Translations under genes and position numbers: made by a program
Notes under the pieces: model-generated
The model's database searches: none
What the model was told of the DNA's origin: nothing
The model's input: only the letters and a program-made list of their open reading frames with translations
In this document: positions 1 to 9,337 of the stretch, piece after piece
How the letters are laid out: the number at the start of each line of letters is the position of its first letter
Numbering within the stretch: position 1 is the stretch's first letter
Assembly: GCA_016699635.1 (NCBI GenBank)
Contig: CP064983.1
Span: forward strand, 62,001 to 126,000
Length of the DNA stretch: 64,000 nt
Origin: Bacteroidota bacterium
Lineage (GTDB): Bacteria > Bacteroidota > Bacteroidia > AKYH767-A > OLB10
Direction of reading: 5' to 3'

Positions 1-2
1 TT

Positions 3-3000
3 TTGAAAGATGATTTAGTTTTTATCAAAAAGAAAACAACAAAAATTACTAAATCAACAAAAAATAAAAATGAAACGGTTGAAGAAAAATCAATAAAGAT
101 TATTGATGTAAAAGAAGAAAAACAAAATGAAATTTGGTATTCGTTAATATTAGAAAACGGCTGGATTTATCGAAGACAAAGTAAAGTTTCATTAGAGGAT
201 TGGAAAGGCAAAGTGCGTGAATTTATTGTTACCACCGATTTAAACGATGACAGTTCAATAAAAACAGATGACGAAGGAAAAGAAAGTCGCAGTTTCCGTG
301 CACCGAAAGAAGATGATTGGACTTTAATAAAAAAGAAAACCGAAGATGATCTAAGTAAATACATTGGAGAATATAAAACAAAAAATGGAATTGACGGAAC
401 TGTCGGCACATACATTTACGATAATTTGCTTCGAAAGCCCAATCAAAAAATTAAAGGGAAATTAGTTCGTACGATTGAACGCAAGTTCTACAAATATGAA
501 TTAAGAGAAATTCTTAAAAAGCAAATTGTACTGCAGCCCGAATTGTTTTCAGATGACTTGTATAATGATTGTGTAAGAGAGTTGTATAAAAACAATGAGG
601 CACATCAACTGCAACTAAATAAACGAGATTTTATTCATTTGTTTTTAGATGACATTATTTTTTATCAACGCCCTTTGCGAAGCCAAAAATCAAGTATTGG
701 TAATTGTTCGTTGGAATTTCGATTACATAAAATCAATAAGAAAGACGATAAGGGAAATTCAATAAAAAATGAGTTCGAAAAAGACGAAAATGGAAAAGAT
801 ATTGAAGTAAAAGAATACTTAAAAGTCATTCCGAAATCCAATCCGTACTATCAGGAGTTCCGCTTGTGGCAATGGTTGTACAACCTGAAAATATACAAGA
901 AAGAAGATGATACAAATATTACGGCTGATTTTATTACAAGCAATGACGATAAAATTACTCTTTTTGATTTTTTGAACAGCAGAAAAGAAATTGAGCAAAA
1001 GCCTTTGATTGAATTTTTGGTTAAGCAACGGGAACTGAAAAATCCTGCAAACAATAATTTAAACAAAAAAGTACAAACAGCACTAAGCAAAAAGATAAAA
1101 GAAGAAACAGAAAAATACCGATGGAATTATGTTGAGGATAAAAAATATCCGTGCAACGGAACAGGAACGCAAATTCGCACACGATTAGAAAGAGTAACAA
1201 ACGTTTCTGTTAGTTTCCTTACACGCGAAATTGAGCAACATCTTTGGCACATCATTTATTCCGTAACTGATAAAAACGAATTTGAAAAAGCTTTAAAATC
1301 ATTTTCGAAAAGACATCAAATAGATGAAACTTCGTTTGTAGAAAATTTCAAAAATTTCCCACCATTTATAAGTGAATATGGTAGTCTTTCAGAAAAAGCA
1401 ATAAAGAAATTATTGCCTTTGCTTCGCATAGGTAAATATTGGAACGAGAATGCAATAAACGATAAAATTAAAAAAAGAGCCAATTCCATAAGTGAACGAT
1501 TAAAATCAATTTCAAAAAAAGAAGATATAGAAAACATATCTGACGATGATATTCAAAAACAAATTTTGAAAAGTTTTTACGGTTTAACTGATTTAACACA
1601 AGGCTTACAATTATATCAAGCAAGTTATTTGATTTATGGAAGACATTCTGAAGCAAGTGATCTACAGAGCTGGAACTCGGTTGCCGATTTGGAAAAGTAT
1701 CTCAAAGAATTTAAACAGCATTCGTTACGAAACCCGATTGTAGAGCAAGTTGTTACCGAAACACTTCGTGTGGTAAAAGATATTTGGACACATTACGGAA
1801 AAGGTGTAGAAAATTTCTTTGATGAAATTCACGTTGAGTTAGGGCGTGAAATGAAAAATACAGCTGAAGACCGCGCAGTCCTCACCAAACAAGTTACCAG
1901 TAATGAAAATACCAACATGCGTATTAAGTTGTTATTGGCTGAGTTAAAAAACGACACAACTATTGAGGGCGTTAGAGAATATTCGCCCTCCCAGCAAGAG
2001 ATTTTGAAGATTTACGAGGACGGAGTATTAAATTCTAATGTTGAAATTCCGAATGATATTTCTGAAATATTAAAAAATTCAAAGAAAGTGATATTAAAAA
2101 ACAACCAACAAAAACGGAAGTCAATCGTTATAAATTATGGTTAGAACAAAAATATCGTTCGCCTTACACAGGGCAAATGATACCGCTTTCTAAATTGTTT
2201 ACCGAAGCATATCAGATAGAACACATCATTCCGCAAAGCCGTTATTTTGATGATAGTTTCAACAACAAAGTAATTTGTGAGGCAGCCGTAAACCAACTTA
2301 AAGACAAACAACTTGGTTTGGAGTTTATTAAAAATCATTCGGGACAAATTATTGATTTAGGGCAAAACCAAAGTGTAACACTTTTTACAGAGCAGCAATA
2401 CACTGATTTTGTAAAGGAGCACTACGACAAAAACCGTTCAAAACGAACAAAATTGTTGTTGGACGAAATTCCCGACAAAATGATAGAACGCCAATTGAAT
2501 GATACACGCTACATCAGCAAGTTTATTTCATCGGTGTTATCAAATATTGTTCGTGCCAACAAAGACGATGACGGAGTAAACTCTAAAAATCTTTTGCCCG
2601 GAAACGGAAAAATCACTTCCGAACTGCGACAAGATTGGGGGTTGAATGATGTTTGGAATGATTTAATTCTGCCTCGTTTTGAGAGAATGAATGAATTGTC
2701 ACAAAGTAACCATTTTACGGCAACCAATAAAGAAGGACACACCATTCCTGCTATTCCATTGGAACTGTCTAAAGGTTTCCAAAAAAAGCGTATTGACCAC
2801 CGTCATCATGCAATGGATGCTTTGGTCATAGCGTGTGCAACTCGTGACCATGTCAATTTATTGAACAATCAATCTGCCAAATCAGACAATAGTCGCTATG
2901 ATTTGCAACGTAAACTGCGAAAAGTAGAAAAATGGACTGACAAAGAAGGAAAAGAAAGAGATAAATTCACTGATTTCTACAAACCTTGGTCAACATTTAC

Positions 3001-4453
3001 ACAAGATACTAAAAACGAATTAGAGAAAATTGTCGTCAGTTTCAAGCAAAACTTAAGGGTAATTAATAAGGCAAGCAACCACTACGAGAAAATTATCAAC
3101 GGTAAAAAAGTTTTGGTAAAGCAAGAAGGATCGAATTGGGCGATAAGAAAACCCATGCATAAGGATACTGTTTCGGGACTGGTTCAATTAAGGAAAACAA
3201 AAACAGTTTCTTTAAGTGTGGCTTTAGAGAATTATAATGACATCGTTGACAAAACTTTACGTAAGCATATTTTATCTCTAATTAATCAGAATTATGATAA
3301 AAAGAAATTAACAAAATACTTCAAAGACAATGAAAATAAATGGAATAATAGAGATATTTCTAAATTAGATATATATTACTTGGAAAATGACAATGTTGCA
3401 TCCAGAGTTAATTTAGACATATCATTTAATAAAGAAAGAATTGAAGATACCATAACAGATACTGGTATTCAAAAAATCTTATTGAAACATTTAATCAATT
3501 ACGAAGGACAAACAGATGAAAAAGGAAAAGCAATTGCACCTGAAACTTTAGCTTTTACACCAGAAAGAATTGACGAAATGAATAAAAACATCATTACTTT
3601 GAATAACGGTAAATCTCACCAACCAATCCTAAAAGTTAGAACATATGAGCCTAAAGGAAATAAGTTTACCATAGGCGAAACCGGAAACAAAAAAGATAAA
3701 TTTGTAGAAGCTGCCAAAGGAACCAACCTTTTCTTTGCCATCTATGAAGATGAAAATGGGAATAGAAGCTATGAAACCATTCCATTAAACATTGTCATTG
3801 AAAGACAAAAACAAGGTTTGTGTTCCGTTCCTGAACAGAATGAAAAAGGACATGCTTTACATTTCCATTTATCACCAAATGATTTGGTGTATGTGCCCCA
3901 AGTAGATGAGAATCTGGATGCAATTAACTTTGGTGAGTTGACGATAGAGCAATCGAATCGAATTTATAAATTTACTGATGGTAGTGGGATAATGGCAAAT
4001 TTTATACCTTCAAAAATTGCTGAAGTTATTTTTAATATAAATAAATTAAAACAAGAAAGTTTGAAAATTAACTACCCTATTCAAAATGAAATTGGTGTAG
4101 GATCACAAGGCTCAAAAAATGAAAGAGCTATATCTGGTGAGCAGATTAAAAGTATTTGTATTAAACTCAACATAGACCGCTTAGGCAACATTACTCCTTC
4201 AAAAAAAACTAATCAGAAATCAACATCAAGTTTTGTAAATGAAGAACATTCTATTTACTACAATAAAGTTACATTCAACAACCTTCAACAATCCGATGAA
4301 AAAATGTTTATGCATACAGCCAACATGAATCCTGAAGAGCGTATGGCGTATTTGCAAAAACTGCGTGAGACAACACAAGAAAATATTTCTGAAGCAGAAA
4401 AGAGAGCCATTTTAAATCAGATAAAAATAAATCCGCCAGATGAAAATACTTGA
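3..4453 (+). CDS. cas9: CRISPR-associated endonuclease Cas9, type II-C (5' partial, one frameshift)
   Basis: This is an RNA-guided DNA endonuclease that cuts DNA matched by the neighbouring array. RuvC-II is visible as EIHVELGREMKN (the Glu codon at 1836). The HNH core is YQIEHIIPQSRYFDDSFNN (catalytic His codon at 2222). RuvC-III is DHRHHAMDALV (Asp codon at 2816). A long C-terminal PAM-interacting part of about 550 residues follows. RuvC-I and the arginine-rich bridge helix are missing because the window starts inside the gene. The reading frame breaks at about 2085-2088: restoring one A in the run AAAGAAAG joins the frames as KNSKKSDIKKQPTKTEVNRYKLWLEQKY, so the break is probably a sequencing error. 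About 1,483 codons are present without the N-terminus, which makes this a very long type II-C Cas9. The family call is firm. The exact full length is unknown. Confidence 0.95.
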
Positions 4454-4517
4454 TTTGGAACAATTGCAACAAATTCATCGTTTAAAAAACAAGAAATCGT
4501 GATGAGATAAAAAACAA

Positions 4518-5475
4518 ATGATTAAACGTACGCTCTATTTTGGCAACCCTGCATACCTGAGCTTAAAGAACAGTCAGCTAATGGTGCGTTTGCCCGAGGT
4601 GGAGAAAAACCAACAACTTGATGTTGCGTTTAAACAACAGGCACATGCTACCATTCCTGTTGAAGATATTGGTATTGTATTGCTCGACCATCAACAAATT
4701 ACCATAACGCATGGATTACTCGATGCATTAATGGAGAACAATGTTGCCGTTATAACATGCAACAATACCCGGCATCCTGCAGGACTGTTGCTGCCACTGC
4801 AAGGGCACACTTTACAGCACGAACGATACAGTGATCAGCTTTCGGCCAGCGAGCCTTTACGGAAACAACTTTGGCAGCAAACCATTATTCAAAAATTAAA
4901 AATCAGGCAGCAGGATTACAATTACAAAATATTGATTCCACACGCCTCTACCCTATCTACAACAATGTAAAAAGTGGCGATAGTGAGAATGCCGAAGGTG
5001 TTGCAGCAGCCTTCTACTGGTCAAATATTTTACAAAAATTCCTGCTACAATAGAACATGCACCGGGTAATTTATTCAAACGACAACGTGATGGTTTGCCA
5101 CCCAACAATTATCTGAATTATGGTTATGCAATTCTTAGAGCAACTATGGCAAGAAGTATTGTTGCTGCAGGGCTCTTACCAACAAAAGGTATTCATCATC
5201 ATAACCGTTACAATGCCTACTGCCTTGCAGATGACCTGATGGAGCCCTTCAGACCTTTTGTTGACAGAATTGTTATTGACATTATCTTAAAACATGGTAT
5301 AATTGATGACTTGACAAAAGCTATTAAAGCAGATTTATTGACAATTCCTGTAATAGATGTAATGATGGATGGAGAAAACAGTCCATTAACAATTGCTACA
5401 CAGCGAACAGCTACTTCATTAGTAAAATGTTTTGCCGGTGAACAACGCAAACTAATTTACCCGGAGTTGTTATGA
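4518..5475 (+). CDS. cas1: CRISPR integrase Cas1, type II (two frameshifts)
   Basis: Cas1 forms the spacer-integration complex with Cas2. It begins at MIKRTLYFGNPAYLSLK and spans about 320 codons in three frames. The putative metal-binding Glu is in SENAEGVAAAFYW, the His in KGIHHHNRYNAYC, and the acidic residues in LADDLMEPFRPFVD, so all catalytic elements survive. The first break is near 4892, where one A is missing from CAAAAATT; restoring it gives QKIKNQA. The second is near 5030, where one T is missing from ATTTTAC; restoring it gives SNIFTKIPATIEHAPGN. Both are homopolymer contractions, so the gene is probably intact in the organism. It starts 64 bases after cas9 and overlaps the cas2 start by 4 bases, which indicates one cas9-cas1-cas2 transcript. 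Confidence 0.93.
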
Positions 5476-5810
5476 ATTTTGAACGCCTCAATGCCTATCG
5501 CACTATGTGGACTATTGTTATGTACGACCTGCCTACTGAAACTAAAAAGCAAAGAAAATTAGCTGCTAAATTCAGAAAAGATTTATTGCAGGATGGGTTT
5601 CAAATGTTCCAATTCAGTATGTACTTGCGGCATAGCAGCAGTAGCGAAAATGCTGATGTGCATCGAAACAGAGTAAAAAAATCATTGCCTACTGAAGGTA
5701 AGGTTGGAATTTTGCAAATTACGGATAAACAATTCGGTCAGATGGAAATTTTTTATGGCAAAAAGGCGCATGACAAACCACAAACATCGCAACAACTTGA
5801 GCTATTTTAA
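5472..5810 (+). CDS. cas2: CRISPR-associated endoribonuclease/integrase subunit Cas2
   Basis: This is a 112-residue protein of the small ferredoxin-fold Cas2 family. The first strand WTIVMYDLPTET carries the conserved acidic residue. It is followed by the basic helix KKQRKLAAKFRKDLL and the strand FQMFQFSMYLRH. In the adaptation complex Cas2 bridges two Cas1 dimers. The start codon overlaps the cas1 stop (ATGA-type overlap), so the two are translationally coupled. No csn2 or cas4 follows. The next element is the array, which fits the minimal cas9-cas1-cas2 layout of subtype II-C. Confidence 0.94.
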   Translation: MNFERLNAYRTMWTIVMYDLPTETKKQRKLAAKFRKDLLQDGFQMFQFSMYLRHSSSSENADVHRNRVKKSLPTEGKVGILQITDKQFGQMEIFYGKKAHDKPQTSQQLELF

Positions 5811-5846
5811 AGGGTGATTTAAGTCAATCCGTTAAATTTCAGGAAT

Positions 5847-5871
5847 AAAAAATCCCGCTGTTTGGGCGGGA
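5847..5871 (-). terminator. Rho-independent terminator at the distal end of the CRISPR transcript
   Basis: The stem TCCCGC/GCGGGA (5853-5858 with 5866-5871) closes a 7-base loop. Read on the minus strand it is followed by six T residues. It therefore faces transcripts that cross the array from high to low coordinates, which agrees with the crRNA sense being the minus strand. It could also be the 3' tail of a small RNA such as tracrRNA, but I found no convincing anti-repeat between it and the array. Confidence 0.7.
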
Positions 5872-5948
5872 CTTCAAGTTCTTAAACTCATTTTTACTAT
5901 CCTGAAACTGTTCTTTTAAGTTGAATATCTGTTGTTTAGCCAATAGAT

Positions 5949-7152
5949 ATTGAAAGAACTCTGACAAAGATAAAAGTTGAAAGCAAATCACAACAAGTGG
6001 AATTTATACCGCCACGCAACGAAAATTGAAAGAACTCTGACAAAGATAAAAGTTGAAAGCAAATCACAACTCTGACAAGAAAATGAAACAAATCAACTCC
6101 AACACCAATTGAAAGAACTCTGACAAAGATAAAAGTTGAAAGCAAATCACAACAGAACACCTTTGAAAGAACTCGACAAATAAATCGACATTGAAAGAAC
6201 TCTGACAAAGATAAAAGTTGAAAGCAAATCACAACCAGACCTTTAGATGCAATATTAGAACTCTGCAAGTAAAATTGAAAGAACTCTGACAAAGATAAAA
6301 GTTGAAAGCAAATCACAACCAGTTGCGGTTGCTTCGCCTTGCGTAGCCTATTGAAAGAACTCTGACAAAGATAAAAGTTGAAAGCAAATCACAACCCGTA
6401 CCCTTGCCATGTTTACGAGCCATTTAATTGAAAGAACTCTGACAAAGATAAAAGTTGAAAGCAAATCACAACTATACATAATTAGATATTTACTTACTAA
6501 AAATTGAAAGAACTCTGACAAAGATAAAAGTTGAAAGCAAATCACAACGCGGCTTTGTCTGGAATTTCATTTACAGCCATTGAAAGAACTCTGACAAAGA
6601 TAAAAGTTGAAAGCAAATCACAACTTGATGAGATTAGCGGTGTAGATGCATTTAATTGAAAGAACTCTGACAAAGATAAAAGTTGAAAGCAAATCACAAC
6701 TAATGTAATTCAGGAAGCTAAAGAAGTAATTGAAAGAACTCTGACAAAGATAAAAGTTGAAAGCAAATCACAACTGGCATTGAGGAAAGGCATTTTCTCA
6801 ACATATTGAAAGAACTCTGACAAAGATAAAAGTTGAAAGCAAATCACAACGTACTGCTTGCCATGTTTACGATTTTCTTTTATTGAAAGAACTCTGACAA
6901 AGATAAAAGTTGAAAGCAAATCACAACCATTTTACTTGCCTGTTTCGTTTTGAATATTGAAAGAACCTGACAAAGATAAAAGTTGAAAGCAAATCACAAC
7001 GTACCCTTGCCATGTTTACGATTTTCAGAAATTGAAAGAACTCTGACAAAGATAAAAGTTGAAAGCAAATCACAACGTTGAATCTCTGCATCACTGCAAT
7101 GAATTGATTGAAAGAACTCTGACAAAGATAAAAGTTGAAAGCAAATCACAAC
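5949..7152 (-). CRISPR. Type II-C CRISPR array, 16 repeats and 15 spacers
   Basis: There are sixteen near-identical 46-base repeats. In crRNA sense (minus strand) the repeat starts GTTGTGATTTGCTTTC and ends GAGTTCTTTCAAT. Repeat starts on the plus strand are 5949, 6025, 6108, 6190, 6274, 6350, 6427, 6503, 6579, 6655, 6729, 6805, 6882, 6956, 7031 and 7107. The copy at 6956 lacks one T and is 45 bases long. Twelve of the spacers are 28-31 bases. The three at 6071-6107, 6154-6189 and 6236-6273 are 36-38 bases and contain eroded pieces of the repeat. Spacers at 6396-6426, 6851-6881 and 7001-7030 share a 16-base core. GTTGTG at the high-coordinate end puts the leader there and the old (trailer) end beside cas2. 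Confidence 0.98.
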
Positions 7153-7544
7153 ACCTGAGTTTTGAATGTTACAAAGTTTGAAGGTTTGAAAGTTGTCTAT
7201 CCTAAAAGTTGAAACCGAGGAACGAGGTTCATGAGCGCCTTAAAAAAAATAAAAACACTTGCGAATAAAGCAAATCACAACACCTGAGTTTTGAATGTTA
7301 CAAAGTTTGAAGGTTTGAAAGTTGTACTTCTTAAAAGTTGAAACCGAGGAACGAGGTTCATGAGCGCCTTAAAAAAATAAAAACACATGCGAATAAGGCA
7401 AATCTCAACACCTGAGTTTTGAATGTTACAATGTTTGAAGGTTTGAAGGTTTGAAAGTTGTAAATCCTAAAAGTTGAAACCGAGGAACGAGGTTCATGAG
7501 CGCCTTAAACAATAAAAACACTTGCGAATAAAGCAAATGATAAC
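7153..7544 (-). repeat. Three tandem ~130-bp leader-side units carrying split CRISPR-repeat halves
   Basis: The units are 7153-7281 (129 bp), 7282-7409 (128 bp) and 7410-7544 (135 bp). They are highly similar and lie directly beside the leader-proximal CRISPR repeat. Read on the plus strand, each contains TAAAAGTTGAAA, then about 55 bases, then GCAAATCACAAC. The third copy of the last element is degenerate (GCAAATGATAAC). In the true repeat these two 12-mers are contiguous. Each unit has one short variable patch at GTTG-NNNNNN-TA, and unit 3 has an extra GTTTGAAG microrepeat. ACAACACCT at the unit boundary can pair with AGGT and GTTGT about 30 bases on. The block may be a triplicated leader or tracrRNA-like units. 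I see no ORF in it. Confidence 0.9.
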
Positions 7545-7584
7545 GCCCCATGCGAAAGGCAATAAATAATTAAGTGATAAGGAA

Positions 7585-7848
7585 ATGCGCGATAAAATAT
7601 TTATAAACGTAGGTGATGTTATCAAAAACCCAGACGAGGTTTGGATGACCTACTATAAAAATAAATCCGCTCAGTACCGATATGTTAAATTTTATGGCGA
7701 TAAAAAAACAATGATTGTTCCGGTAGATGTTAATATGGGAATGGACGAGAACAACAAGGATAACTTATTGAAAATAAAAACATGGTTTCTTTTAGATAAA
7801 GAGGAGGAAAAAAATAAGAGGGTAGGAGTATTAATATATAAAAAGTGA
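7585..7848 (+). CDS. PBECR2-like phage nuclease domain protein (orphan C-terminal piece)
   Basis: This is an 87-residue ORF, MRDKIFINVGDVIKNPDEVWMTYY, ending in KTWFLLDKEEEKNKRVGVLIYKK. The pattern PDEVW, then YRYVKFYGDKK, then KIKTWF, then a terminal GVLIYKK, resembles the barnase/EndoU/colicin/RelE-like nuclease domain (PBECR2) found at the C-terminus of Mu-F-like head proteins in Bacteroidota prophages. That match is from memory of the family and has not been searched. The head-morphogenesis N-terminus is absent, so this is a displaced end or a stand-alone toxin cassette. No immunity gene is recognisable beside it. A degenerate second copy lies at 7957-8312. Confidence 0.55.
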   Translation: MRDKIFINVGDVIKNPDEVWMTYYKNKSAQYRYVKFYGDKKTMIVPVDVNMGMDENNKDNLLKIKTWFLLDKEEEKNKRVGVLIYKK

Positions 7849-7926
7849 AACAGCTAAATCTGTTGATGATCATCCCTCGCGTTACCTACGCCAACATCAG
7901 ACCAAAGCAACAGATTTTGCTGTTTC
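7847..7926. repeat. Long inverted repeat spanning the stop codon of the PBECR-like ORF
   Basis: The arms 7847-7865 and 7908-7926 are 19 bases with one mismatch (GAAACAGCTAAATCTGTTG against CAACAGATTTTGCTGTTTC). They enclose a 42-base loop that contains the palindrome GATGATCATC. The left arm overlaps the TGA stop. There is no T run after it, so it is not a classic terminator. The consensus core boxes of integron attC sites are not present. Confidence 0.75.
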
Positions 7927-7956
7927 GGATACAAATATAAAATAAAAATCATACCA

Positions 7957-8312
7957 ATGCAACAAAAAAATAAAAATCCGTGGCGCAATATATTACGAGG
8001 ATATTATGAAATGCGCAAAACACTGGCCGATGATGCCAGTCGAATGGCACTAAATGAATTTTTGGAAAATTTCCAAAGACAAGGGTCTGTTAATGCTAAT
8101 GGCTTATTTATACCTTGGAAGGCAACCGGTGGTGGCTAAGGCAAAGCATCAGCCATTTTTGGCGGCAAAATACACATACGTTAAATTCTACAATGATGCC
8201 GGTGCCGGTTGAAGTGGACGGAAGACTTAATATAAAGTCGTGGTACAAGTTAGATAAAGATGAGGGCAATGTAAGGAAGGGAATACTTATTTATAAAAAA
8301 ATAAACGGTTAA
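7957..8312 (+). pseudogene. Broken phage fusion: virion-morphogenesis N-terminus joined to a second PBECR2-like end
   Basis: Residues from MQQKNKNPWRNILRGYYEM to FLENFQRQGSVNANGLFIPW resemble the start of the Mu gpG-like virion morphogenesis family, where an FxRQG...W motif is usual. The frame stops at 8139. In the other two frames the sequence continues as KYTYVKFYND (from 8168) and then VDGRLNIKSWYKLDKDEG...GILIYKK (to 8312). These match the strands of the ORF at 7585-7848. The two phage genes normally sit next to each other, so the region looks like a tandem duplication followed by deletion and frameshifts. Both family calls are inference by eye. Confidence 0.5.
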
Positions 8313-8376
8313 TCTCACTATTGTGAAGCGGGATGGAACTACATTTTAAAGCCCTCACCCCTTGCAAGATTAACCG
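8306..8376. repeat. Second inverted repeat spanning the stop of the broken PBECR-like copy
   Basis: The perfect 10-base arms CGGTTAATCT (8306-8315) and AGATTAACCG (8367-8376) are separated by 51 bases. The left arm again overlaps the stop codon, and the next phage-like ORF begins about 30 bases after the right arm. Both features are shared with the repeat at 7847-7926. Confidence 0.65.
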
Positions 8377-8405
8377 CTTAATTGAATAACAAATATACAA
8401 ATAAA

Positions 8406-8834
8406 ATGCCAACTCATTACCATTCCCACGTAAGGCAGTGTTCATTGATTTTGGTGCAGGTCAAGTTCGATTGCTCGGCAACAGACGATATGAGATTATA
8501 TATAATATGCAATTGCATGTGGTGGATGATATTGTGAGTGAGACAAGCAAGATGGAAGCGCGTGCCGGTGCCGGTGTTGCCACACCTGAATATGCAGTTG
8601 ACCAGGCATTGGCTCGCCTCGACCTGATTGACCACATATTATATCACCTTACAGGATTTACGACAACAGGCATGAGAGGCATGCAATGCACAGGTGTTGA
8701 ATTAAGTTCGGTGGAAAGCAGCCCCACACATGATATACTAACATGGGCTGTACGCTTGCAGACTGACACTGCCAAGAAGGTAATGATTGAAGTAGAGCCG
8801 GAAGTTGTGGTTATTCCGAATAGTCACTTTCCTC
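8406..8834 (+). pseudogene. Truncated phage tail-terminator-like protein
   Basis: The main frame reads SLPFPRKAVFIDFGAGQVRLLGNRRYEI, then a 90-residue stretch with DQALARLDLIDHILYHLTGF and THDILTWAVRLQTDTAKK. This looks like the small Bacteroidota Mu-like phage protein with the pattern KAVFVEF...L..RFDLI. The ATG at 8406 is one base out of frame with it, so either a base is missing near 8410 or translation starts at GTG 8438. The frame runs on to 9010, but beyond about 8835 it is antisense to a more plausible minus-strand gene. The phage gene is therefore probably cut off there, marking the edge of the remnant. Confidence 0.5.
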
Positions 8835-9155
8835 CTAATCCAACCTATTCTCAATCTCAGACTCAACTTCGTCTTCAATCCATTCCCTTTGGCGAATTTG
8901 CTCTTTTGTTAAACTGTCTTGCACAGGTATATTTTTCTGTTTGGTTAATTTTTCGTGTTTATGTCTTTCTTCAAACTTTCTTAGTTGTCTCATTAATTCC
9001 TGATAGGTAGGTGATGTTGCTGTATCCCATTCAGGTTGTTTAGGTAATGACCTTTCATACTCTCTCTGTTTTTCTTTTTTATAGTCATCATAAAAGAGAA
9101 TGACAATACAAATCAAAACTAACACTAACCATGCTTTTAGAAAAAACTTTATCAC
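8835..9155 (-). CDS. Hypothetical single-span membrane protein
   Basis: This is a 106-residue protein with a GTG start. An N-terminal hydrophobic segment (about residues 5-23, KAWLVLVLICIVILFYDDY) is followed by a highly charged tail rich in Lys, Glu and Arg, likely helical (RQLRKFEERHKHEKL). I do not recognise a family. It sits between the phage remnant and the yceI remnant and overlaps the read-through end of the truncated phage ORF on the other strand. Its regular charged composition makes it the better candidate for the real gene there. Confidence 0.5.
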   Translation of the reverse strand: MIKFFLKAWLVLVLICIVILFYDDYKKEKQREYERSLPKQPEWDTATSPTYQELMRQLRKFEERHKHEKLTKQKNIPVQDSLTKEQIRQREWIEDEVESEIENRLD

Positions 9156-9337
9156 ATCTTTCGGATTAATAATTCAATAGTAATATTTTTATGACATTGT
9201 TGCAACTGCATAATATCTTATATGTTGTTACAAATATAAAACTGAAATTTTAATTAATTTTTTTGAAGTTAATCTAGGTTAATATTTAATGTTTATCGTT
9301 GGGCTATCATTGCACCATAAATCAAAAAATATAAAAA

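Noticed and set aside
2085..2176. Split or two-subunit Cas9, or programmed frameshifting
   Set aside because: One added A restores a continuous HNH-containing frame, and the same kind of error recurs in many unrelated genes.
4440..4502. 20-codon ORF between cas9 and cas1 (MKILDLEQLQQIHRLKNKKS)
   Set aside because: It is very short, overlaps the cas9 stop, and has no recognisable RBS or family; it is more likely chance.
5872..5948. tracrRNA between cas2 and the array
   Set aside because: Only an 8-base match to the repeat (AAGTTGAA) is present. The terminator fits the end of the pre-crRNA equally well, so I list only the terminator.
5936..6919. Minus-strand ORFs with a repeating FQLLSLSEFF-type peptide
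   Set aside because: They lie wholly inside the CRISPR array and only translate the 46-base repeat.
7847..8376. Integron attC sites
   Set aside because: The arms lack paired RYYYAAC and GTTRRRY core boxes, and no integron integrase is in the window.
8835..9010. C-terminal extension of the phage tail-terminator-like ORF
   Set aside because: The translated tail is hydrophobic and unlike the family, while the antisense frame gives a regular charged protein.
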